DNA of 6,912 nucleotides, from positions 1 through 6,912 of the forward strand of contig CAJYBQ010000173.1 of assembly GCA_913064755.1 (NCBI GenBank), in the 5' to 3' direction. The position numbers and the translations under genes are program-made. Below are positions 1 through 4,380 of this stretch, in pieces. The notes under the pieces were generated by a model. The model made no database searches. It was not told the origin of the DNA and worked only from the letters and a program-made list of their open reading frames with translations. The DNA is from an uncultured Alphaproteobacteria bacterium (GTDB lineage: Bacteria; Pseudomonadota; Alphaproteobacteria; Minwuiales; Minwuiaceae). The stretch's first letter is position 1. Each line of letters begins with the position of its first letter.

Positions 1-2
1 CG

Positions 3-698
3 CGCCGGGGGGGGTTGCGCGACCTGCAGTGCGCGGAACTCGTGGTGCACTGGCTGGCCGGCGAGACGGAATGGACGCTGGTTCCGGTGCGCGCGGATGA
101 CGGTGACGACAACGGTCCTGTCGGGGGATTGCGGCTGAAGCGGCCGGAGAGGTTCAGCCGCGGCCTGCTGGTCGAGCAGCAGGGACCGGCCTGCGCGCGG
201 ATGTCGATCCGTTATGCAGCCATGCCCCATATCCATTGCCTGCGCGCCGCGATAGATCGCGAGGCGGGGGAACGCCCGCTCTACACGCTCGACCGGGATG
301 CAGCCTCGGTAAGGCTCGGGCGACAGGTCTCCGATGGTGTCGCATCGTTCGACCGGGGGCACCTGGTCTGGATCCTGCGCACCTATGATCCAGCGATCAG
401 TGACGCCGACATGGATGCCCTGATCACGGCCACACCGGTGCCGGTCATGCCGCTGACAGACGCACTGGCTCAGGCCGGTATCGCGCCGCCACCGACGATC
501 ATGCTGATCGATACCGAAGGCTACGATGGCGAGATCATCCGCATGATGGCAGAAGCCGACATCTGGCCAAAACTCATCCAGTACGAGCACAAACATCTTC
601 AACCCAATGAACGCGCGCATATTTCGCACCTGTTGCTGGGCCAAGGTTATCGCCTGCGCGCCGACCATGCCGATGCCTGGGGTTGGCGAGAGGATTGA
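3..698 (+). CDS. FkbM-family SAM-dependent methyltransferase (5' partial)
   Basis: Probable FkbM-type methyltransferase, a family that O-methylates sugars or other small hydroxylated molecules; the substrate cannot be told here. The frame is open to the left edge. A TTG at 15 could serve as start but has no clear ribosome binding site, so the gene most likely begins upstream. Numbering from that TTG, residues 45-80 (ending HIHCLRAAI) fit the second half of the Rossmann fold, where the family has an acidic residue after the second strand. Residues 163-192 (LIDTEGYDGEII, then LIQYEHKHL) are the FkbM C-terminal signature. The expected motif I (V-D-V/I-G-A-N-D-G) is instead VPVRADDG at residues 23-30, lacking the usual Asp and first Gly. 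The protein is therefore either divergent, inactive, or affected by sequence error near the edge, which also has a run of eight G. Family call fairly sure; activity unsure. Confidence 0.75.
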   Translation, partial: RRGGLRDLQCAELVVHWLAGETEWTLVPVRADDGDDNGPVGGLRLKRPERFSRGLLVEQQGPACARMSIRYAAMPHIHCLRAAIDREAGERPLYTLDRDAASVRLGRQVSDGVASFDRGHLVWILRTYDPAISDADMDALITATPVPVMPLTDALAQAGIAPPPTIMLIDTEGYDGEIIRMMAEADIWPKLIQYEHKHLQPNERAHISHLLLGQGYRLRADHADAWGWRED

Positions 699-884
699 GC
701 GTCAGGAACAATCGGTGCGGAATCGCCGGCTGTCTGACCGGCACGGCAACCCATTCACGTGGTTCTGCAGGCTCCATTTGCGATCGTTGGAGCGGCGGTC
801 ATGGTGCTGTCGACATTGAAACGCATTGGTCATTCTGCGGGTTGTGAATGGACACTGGCAGGCCCTGCAGTTAAGAATCCAGGC
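699..884. other. Intergenic region upstream of the copper cassette
   Basis: This stretch has no convincing gene. A short inverted repeat (GCCGG at 725-729, CCGGC at 738-742) follows the methyltransferase gene but has no T-run, so it is a poor terminator. TTGAAA at 816-821 resembles a -35 box, but no good -10 box lies at the right distance. A GGAG at 789-792, eight bases before ATG 801, offers an alternative longer start for the next gene. Confidence 0.4.
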
Positions 885-1217
885 ATGAAGGTGATGGCGT
901 ACATTCTGGTTCTTGCATTGCTTGCCGCCTTCGGCACGGTTGGGATTGCCAACGTGTCGGCTTCGACCAGCATGGAAATGCAGATGCTCACGGTCGCAGG
1001 CGATCATTCAGGCATGATCGAATGCATCGGCTGCGATACCGAAGACCCAGCCATGATGTCATGCGGAGAGATGTGCTTTGCATCGCACACGATGACGCTG
1101 GCGGAATCTGAATTGGAAACTCCTTCGATGCACCGCATCGCATTTGTCCAAGCAACCGATGTATCGACCGGCATGCAGGCACCCCCTGAGCCGTTCCCTC
1201 CCAAGGCACAATCCTGA
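885..1217 (+). CDS. Small exported Cys/Met-rich protein, putative metal binder
   Basis: I do not recognise a named family. From ATG 885 the product is 110 residues. It starts with a typical Sec signal peptide: a hydrophobic stretch at residues 5-22, with a likely cut after VSA at residue 26. The mature part has four cysteines (C47, C50, C60, C64) arranged C-x2-C-x9-C-x3-C, with many methionines (M30, M32, M34, M44, M57, M58, M63, M70) and histidines (H41, H68). It ends in a proline-rich tail (PPEPFPPK). Such residues suit Cu(I) binding, and the gene lies just upstream of copG, so a periplasmic copper-binding role is inferred. The ribosome binding site before ATG 885 is weak. ATG 801 has a better-placed GGAG but would put 28 more residues before the signal sequence, giving 138 residues. 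The signal peptide favours 885. Confidence 0.6.
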   Translation: MKVMAYILVLALLAAFGTVGIANVSASTSMEMQMLTVAGDHSGMIECIGCDTEDPAMMSCGEMCFASHTMTLAESELETPSMHRIAFVQATDVSTGMQAPPEPFPPKAQS

Positions 1218-1264
1218 ACTGACTGCTGGCGGGGCGCGATGCGATCAGGCGGTCTTTCACGCAC

Positions 1265-1306
1265 CCATGGCTGAATTGGCCATGGTGATCGGGTGAATAC
1301 CGATCA
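1265..1306. repeat. Two abutting perfect 7-7-7 inverted repeats upstream of copG
   Basis: The first repeat has arms CCATGGC (1265-1271) and GCCATGG (1279-1285) around the spacer TGAATTG. The second starts at the next base, with arms TGATCGG (1286-1292) and CCGATCA (1300-1306) around the spacer GTGAATA. Both are 21 bases long with 7-base perfect arms and 7-base spacers, and both spacers contain TGAAT. No T-run follows, so this is not a standard terminator. It lies 113 bases before the copG start, between copG and the Cys-rich gene. It could be a double operator or two tandem RNA stem-loops in a shared transcript. The structure is read directly; the function is unknown. Confidence 0.6.
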
Positions 1307-1402
1307 TCTGCCCGTCTTCGTGAAAATCCCGAGATTCCGGAATTCCGTCGAACATCAGCGCGCAGGAATGACAGACGACATCCGCGTTGGCTGTTGTGTA
1401 CC

Positions 1403-1410
1403 AAAGGAGA
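1403..1410 (+). promoter_or_regulatory. Strong ribosome binding site of copG
   Basis: AAAGGAGA lies eight bases before ATG 1419. It decides the start of copG at 1419 over an in-frame ATG at 1293, which would put 42 unrelated residues before the signal peptide. Confidence 0.85.
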
Positions 1411-1418
1411 AAACAATC

Positions 1419-1859
1419 ATGCTCAAACTAATTTCATCCACTCTGCTCGGACTGCTGATCTGGACGGCTGCACCAGCAATTGCGGAAGAACCGTCTCGCA
1501 ATGTGACACTATACAAGAGTCCGCAATGCGGATGCTGTGAAGGTCATGCCGGTTACTTGCGCCAGAACGGGTTCACCGTAACCGTCAAGCCAACATACGA
1601 TCTGGCTCAGCTCAGCCGAATGGCCGGAATCCCAGAGGATTTCGAAGGCTGTCACCTCTCGATGATTGATGGATACGTCGTCAGCGGCCATGTTCCGGTG
1701 GCAAGTATCGAACGCTTGCTCAGCGAACAGCCGAAGATCGTCGGCATCACGCTGCCAGGCATGCCACAGGGTTCCCCCGGCATGTCAGGTGCAAAGACGG
1801 CACCCTTCACAATCTATGAAATCGGCTCTCCGACGCCGCAGGTCTATGCGGTCGAATGA
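1419..1859 (+). CDS. copG: DUF411 / CopG-like periplasmic copper-binding protein
   Basis: A 146-residue DUF411 protein. Characterised CopG of this family is a copper-resistance protein that holds a cysteine-bridged multi-copper cluster and is thought to act in copper redox handling. Residues 1-22 form a Sec signal peptide with a likely cut at AIA/EE. The mature domain begins VTLYKSPQCGCCEGH: the signature CGCC is at residues 37-40, followed by GCH (C78, H79) and the SGHVP loop (H91). Near the C-terminus is the family pattern GITLPGMP. All expected metal ligands are present, so the protein should be functional in the periplasm. The downstream cytochrome c gene overlaps it by four bases (ATGA), which indicates one operon and probable translational coupling. 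Base composition is clearly lower in GC than in the flanking housekeeping genes. Family identity is very sure; the gene symbol follows the characterised homologue. Confidence 0.92.
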   Translation: MLKLISSTLLGLLIWTAAPAIAEEPSRNVTLYKSPQCGCCEGHAGYLRQNGFTVTVKPTYDLAQLSRMAGIPEDFEGCHLSMIDGYVVSGHVPVASIERLLSEQPKIVGITLPGMPQGSPGMSGAKTAPFTIYEIGSPTPQVYAVE

Positions 1860-2326
1860 TGACGGTGATGCAGAGAATGATCTGGAGCGGTCGCGTGCGT
1901 ACCCCGCGCGTGGTCGCTCTGATCATCACCTCGATGATCCTCGCCTGGCCAGGTGCTGCCAGTCAGGCGGATCATGAGGATCCGAAAAAGGTCGCACGGG
2001 GTGCCGACGTCTATGTCCAACATTGCGCGTCCTGTCATGGCGCAAGGCTGGAGGGGCAACCGAACTGGCGGACACGCAAGCCGGATGGACGACTGCCTGC
2101 GCCGCCACATGATGAGACGGGGCACACCTGGCATCATCCGGACCCGGTTCTGTTCGCGATCACGCGGGACGGGACGGCGGCGCACGCACCCGCAGGATAC
2201 CTCACGGACATGCCGGGATTTGGTGGTCTGCTCGCGGACACGGAGATCTGGTCTGTTCTCGAGTTCATCAAGTCCCGTTGGCCAAAACACATAAAGGCCC
2301 GCAGGCGGGCCGCAACCAGGGAGTAA
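1856..2326 (+). CDS. Periplasmic class I c-type cytochrome of the copper cassette
   Basis: A 156-residue single-haem cytochrome c. An N-terminal hydrophobic segment at residues 19-36 acts as export signal, with a likely cut near residue 38 (SQA/DH). The haem attachment site is CASCH at residues 57-61. The likely axial methionine is M119 in TDMPGFGG, followed by the terminal helix EIWSVLEFIKSRWP. The middle contains a distinctive PAPPHDETGHTWHHPD segment, seen in cytochromes found next to DUF411 genes and unlike ordinary respiratory cytochromes. The start ATG at 1856 overlaps the copG stop (ATGA); the next codon is also ATG (1859). The gene order suggests electron exchange with CopG-bound copper or another periplasmic partner, which is inference. 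The C-terminal tail is basic (KARRRAATRE), and its stop codon lies just after the ribosome binding site of the next gene. Confidence 0.9.
   Translation: MMTVMQRMIWSGRVRTPRVVALIITSMILAWPGAASQADHEDPKKVARGADVYVQHCASCHGARLEGQPNWRTRKPDGRLPAPPHDETGHTWHHPDPVLFAITRDGTAAHAPAGYLTDMPGFGGLLADTEIWSVLEFIKSRWPKHIKARRRAATRE
2296..2311 (-). other. Perfect GC-rich hairpin at the end of the cytochrome gene
   Basis: GGCCCGC (2296-2302) and GCGGGCC (2305-2311) are perfect complements two bases apart, so the RNA stem would be six pairs with a four-base loop. It lies inside the last codons of the cytochrome gene. Read on the minus strand, the stem is followed by TTTATGTGTTTT, which looks like a weak intrinsic terminator for antisense transcription. 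On the plus strand no T-run follows. Confidence 0.35.
2318..2323 (+). promoter_or_regulatory. Ribosome binding site touching the cytochrome stop codon
   Basis: AGGGAG lies eight bases before ATG 2332 and directly abuts the TAA at 2324-2326. It fixes the start of the small membrane protein at 2332 and shows tight packing within the operon. Confidence 0.8.
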
Positions 2327-2331
2327 GCGAA

Positions 2332-2472
2332 ATGTTTGAACATACAGGCGGAATGATGTGGGGCATGGGCCTTGTCTGGGTCCTTGTCATCCTGGTGCTG
2401 GGGCTCAGTGTGGCCGCACTGATCAAGTATCTGAGATCCGGACCAGACCGCCGGAAAAACGGTGAGGACTGA
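2332..2472 (+). CDS. Small single-span membrane protein (46 aa) of the copper cassette
   Basis: A 46-residue protein with a short N-terminus rich in methionine and containing one histidine (H4, M8, M9, M12 around HTGGMMWGMG). One transmembrane helix spans about residues 13-33, followed by a charged C-terminal tail (YLRSGPDRRKNGED). The positive-inside rule puts the tail in the cytoplasm and the Met-rich end in the periplasm. It resembles the N-terminal part of short SHOCT-type membrane proteins common in metal-resistance clusters but has no SHOCT domain. It starts five bases after the cytochrome stop and is surely in the same operon. A role in anchoring or in passing copper to CopG or the cytochrome is possible but not shown. 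Confidence 0.75.
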   Translation: MFEHTGGMMWGMGLVWVLVILVLGLSVAALIKYLRSGPDRRKNGED

Positions 2473-2603
2473 AACCCGCGCCCAGACGCTGTGAGACGAC
2501 AATATTCCGGCGACGATAGCCATCAGCCGCTTTCACAATTAGCCTGCTTCCCTTGCACGCATATGGGGACATCGGCCGGTGCAGCCGCAACGGGGAGCAG
2601 ATC

Positions 2604-3443
2604 ATGAAATTCGGGATAATGATGTTCGCGACGGATTATTCGATCCGTCCGGCGAAACTGGCGATGGAGGCGGAAGCACGGGGGTTCGAGTCCATGTGGA
2701 TGCCGGAGCATTCACACATTCCCGCATCGCGCGAATCCGCCTGGCCCGGCGGTGGTGACCTGCCGAAGCAGTACTACGACGTCATCGATCCCTTCGTGGC
2801 CCTGTCCTCCGCCGCATCCGTGACATCGAAGATCCTGCTCGGCACCGGCATCTGCCTTGTCGTGCAGCGCGATCCGATCCAGCTCGCCAAGGAAGTCGCC
2901 TCGCTCGACTACATCTCCGACGGTCGCGCCATGCTGGGCGTGGGCGGTGGCTGGAACGCCGAGGAAATGGCCAACCATGGCACCGAGTTCAAGTCCCGCT
3001 TCAAGCTGATGCGGGAACGGATCGAGGCAATGAAGGTGATCTGGAGCGAGGACAAGGCCGAGTACCATGGCGACATGGTCGATTTCGATCCGGTGATGAC
3101 CTGGCCGAAACCGACCCAGAAACCGCACCCGCCGATCATCGTTGGCGGTGGTTTCCCTGTCGGGGCGAAGCGCGCCATCCGCTACGGCAACGGCTGGATG
3201 CCCATCGATGGACGTGGCTGGGACATCATGGAAAGCCTGTCACAGTTCCGCCAGATGGCCGCCGCCGAAGGGCGGGAACCGGACGATCTGCCCGTCAGCA
3301 TCTTCGCGGCGTCGCAGAATCCGGAACGTATCGCCACATATCGCGACGCAGGTGTCGACCGCCTGGTGTTCGGCCTGCCTTCCGAAGGCGAAGACAGGAT
3401 CCTGCCCATGCTCGACAACCTGGCCAAGCTGATGACCATCTGA
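2604..3443 (+). CDS. LLM-class (luciferase-like) F420- or FMN-dependent oxidoreductase
   Basis: A 279-residue cytosolic TIM-barrel enzyme of the luciferase-like monooxygenase superfamily, close to the F420-dependent (TIGR03619-type) group. The substrate is unknown. Family landmarks in order: strand 1 KFGIMMF at residues 2-8; MPEHSHIP at 33-40; GTGICLVVQRDPIQLAKE at 80-97 with the following DYISDGR; GVGGGWNAEE at 112-121; and WPKPTQKPHPPIIVGG before the helix carrying AKRAIRYGNGWMP. Length is normal and nothing is missing. ATG 2604 is chosen because GGGGAG (2592-2597) lies six bases upstream. A TTG at 2553 would add 17 unrelated residues. The gene stands alone: it begins 131 bases after the copper cassette and converges on the heat-shock operon. 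The cofactor (F420 or FMN) cannot be decided from sequence. Confidence 0.9.
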   Translation: MKFGIMMFATDYSIRPAKLAMEAEARGFESMWMPEHSHIPASRESAWPGGGDLPKQYYDVIDPFVALSSAASVTSKILLGTGICLVVQRDPIQLAKEVASLDYISDGRAMLGVGGGWNAEEMANHGTEFKSRFKLMRERIEAMKVIWSEDKAEYHGDMVDFDPVMTWPKPTQKPHPPIIVGGGFPVGAKRAIRYGNGWMPIDGRGWDIMESLSQFRQMAAAEGREPDDLPVSIFAASQNPERIATYRDAGVDRLVFGLPSEGEDRILPMLDNLAKLMTI

Positions 3444-3450
3444 CGGAACC

Positions 3451-3480
3451 GCGGCCCGTCAATGCACGTTGACGGGCTGC
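3451..3480. terminator. Candidate shared terminator hairpin between convergent genes
   Basis: GCCCGTCA (3454-3461) and TGACGGGC (3470-3477) form an eight-base perfect stem. It can be extended outward to 3451/3480 with one G-T pair and inward by one A-T pair. The stem lies 10 bases after the oxidoreductase stop and overlaps the last codons of the DUF1150 gene, the usual place for a bidirectional stop. Neither side carries a clear T-run, so it is a weak or Rho-assisted terminator at best. Confidence 0.45.
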
Positions 3481-3680
3481 ATCTCGTGCTGGCGAACGGC
3501 GATGAAGGCGGTATCGCGGGTGGGGGCGACCCCGACCTGCAACCCGTTGGCGGAGAAGATGCCAAAGCCCTTCAGGCCTTCCGCGCTCTCGATCGGTTTG
3601 ACGAAGGCGATTTCCGGCTGTCCCAGTTCGGCCAGCTTCTCGGTGGTCATCTTGCGGATGGCTTCAAAGGCGTCAGTCAT
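3459..3680 (-). CDS. DUF1150 family small protein, paired with Hsp20
   Basis: A 73-residue protein of the DUF1150 family, of unknown function and found mainly in alphaproteobacteria, often directly downstream of a small heat-shock protein gene. Visible features are an N-terminal helix (MTTEKLAELGQ), the family core beginning PEIAFVKPIE, then FGIFSANGLQVGV, RDTAFIAVRQHEM, and the typical C-terminal end V-x-V-H. It has no signal peptide and is presumably cytosolic. The start ATG at 3680 has AGGAG seven bases upstream, inside the end of hsp20. The first eight bases overlap the hsp20 stop (ATGACTGA), so translation is probably coupled to hsp20 and follows heat-shock control. A longer in-frame start adds only MRRRRR and is not supported. 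Confidence 0.88.
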   Translation of the reverse strand: MTDAFEAIRKMTTEKLAELGQPEIAFVKPIESAEGLKGFGIFSANGLQVGVAPTRDTAFIAVRQHEMQPVNVH

Positions 3681-4143
3681 TCTTCGTCTCCTGCGCAACT
3701 GTTGAATCGATGACGGTACGGGAACCCGTCCGGCCGGGGCGGATGGGTATGGTCTTCACCTGTGTTTCCGGGACCGGGCGTTTCAGGTCGATATGCAGCA
3801 GACCGTTGTCCTGCTGCGCGTCCTGTACCTCGATCCCTTCAGCCAGCACGAAGGCCCGCTGAAACTGGCGTGTGGCGATGCCGCGATGCAGGAACACGCG
3901 GCCATCGGCATCCTCGGTGCGACGGCCACGGATCACCAGCTGGTTCTCCTCCACCGTCACACTCAGGTCTCCGTCACCAAATCCGGCAACCGCCAGGGTG
4001 ATCCTGAGCGCGTTGTCACCGGTCTGTTCGATATTGTAGGGGGGATAGCCCTCGTTTGCGGACTTCGCCACCTGGTCGAGCACACGTTCGACATGGTCGA
4101 AGCCCAACAGGTGCGGACTGTTGAACAGGGACATCCTGGACAT
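3673..4143 (-). CDS. hsp20: Small heat-shock protein, IbpA-like Hsp20
   Basis: A 156-residue class A small heat-shock protein, an ATP-independent holdase that keeps unfolded proteins soluble in the cytoplasm. The N-terminal arm carries the pattern FDHVERVLDQV (residues 15-25). The alpha-crystallin domain runs from PPYNIEQ (34-40) through AVAGFGDGDLSVTVEENQLV (51-70) and the arginine-rich GIATRQFQRAFVL (88-100) to the family motif NGLLHIDLKRPVPE (113-126). The C-terminal I-x-I anchor is IPI at 132-134, followed by a longer tail than in E. coli IbpA. ATG 4143 is chosen because AAGGAG lies ten bases upstream; the internal ATG at 4134 is too far from it. A heat-shock promoter and leader stem-loops lie upstream, and the DUF1150 gene overlaps the 3' end. 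Confidence 0.95.
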   Translation of the reverse strand: MSRMSLFNSPHLLGFDHVERVLDQVAKSANEGYPPYNIEQTGDNALRITLAVAGFGDGDLSVTVEENQLVIRGRRTEDADGRVFLHRGIATRQFQRAFVLAEGIEVQDAQQDNGLLHIDLKRPVPETQVKTIPIRPGRTGSRTVIDSTVAQETKND

Positions 4144-4148
4144 GAACC

Positions 4149-4198
4149 GTCATCTCCTTCTCGGTTAAGCGAGCATGACCGGAGGCCAATCGACCTCC
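4149..4198 (-). promoter_or_regulatory. Candidate RNA thermometer in the hsp20 leader
   Basis: The minus-strand leader holds a strong hairpin: GGAGGTC (4198-4192) pairs with GGCCTCC (4187-4181) around the loop GATT, seven pairs including one G-U. Just downstream, CTCG/CGAG (4173-4170 with 4163-4160) and GTCAT/ATGAC (4179-4175 with 4153-4149) nest to form a second stem that holds the ribosome binding site AAGGAG (4159-4154) in a bulge. An alternative stem pairs CCTCCGGT (4185-4178) with ACCGAGAAGG (4165-4156), eight pairs with two bulged A, which would hide the GG of the ribosome binding site. Leaders of small heat-shock genes in alphaproteobacteria often hold ROSE thermometers. A clean ROSE U-U/C-GCU motif is not seen, only AUGCU. 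Confidence 0.4.
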
Positions 4199-4235
4199 AC
4201 CAACGGACCCAGCATTAGGCGCCCGTCACTTCCTG

Positions 4236-4264
4236 AAAATAGGTGTTTGTCCGGCGCGTTCAAG
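4236..4264 (-). promoter_or_regulatory. RpoH (sigma-32) heat-shock promoter of hsp20
   Basis: On the minus strand CTTG (4264-4261) is followed, after exactly 17 bases, by CCTATTTT (4243-4236). This agrees with the alphaproteobacterial RpoH consensus, CTTG then 17-18 bases then CYTATNT. Transcription would start near 4229, giving a leader of about 86 bases before the hsp20 ATG. Confidence 0.7.
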
Positions 4265-4380
4265 GCGAACCGCCACGCGGCAATCACCATGCCCGCCCCG
4301 ACGGCACCGTGGCACCCGGTTCGCGGCTGTGCTATCGCCCGTGCCAGCACATGATACCCATGCAGAAGGTCGGACATCCC

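Noticed and set aside
725..742. GCCGG/CCGGC inverted repeat after the methyltransferase gene as terminator
   Set aside because: Only five base pairs with no T-run; common by chance at this GC content.
816..850. TTGAAA as a -35 box of the copper cassette promoter
   Set aside because: No acceptable -10 box lies 16-18 bases downstream, and no CueR-type dyad is present.
1293..1418. Longer copG start at ATG 1293
   Set aside because: It would place 42 residues before a clear signal peptide; AAAGGAGA fixes the start at 1419.
2531..2565. TTCACA...CATATG as a promoter for the LLM oxidoreductase
   Set aside because: The spacing between the boxes is too long and the -10 match is poor.
3793..4218. Open frame on the plus strand opposite hsp20 (141 codons)
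   Set aside because: It is a shadow of the clearly recognisable alpha-crystallin gene and has no ribosome binding site or motif of its own.
4243..4380. Upstream in-frame extension of aroA from ATG 4243
   Set aside because: The extra 46 codons are unlike EPSP synthase N-termini and cross the divergent hsp20 promoter. The ribosome binding site fits GTG 4381.
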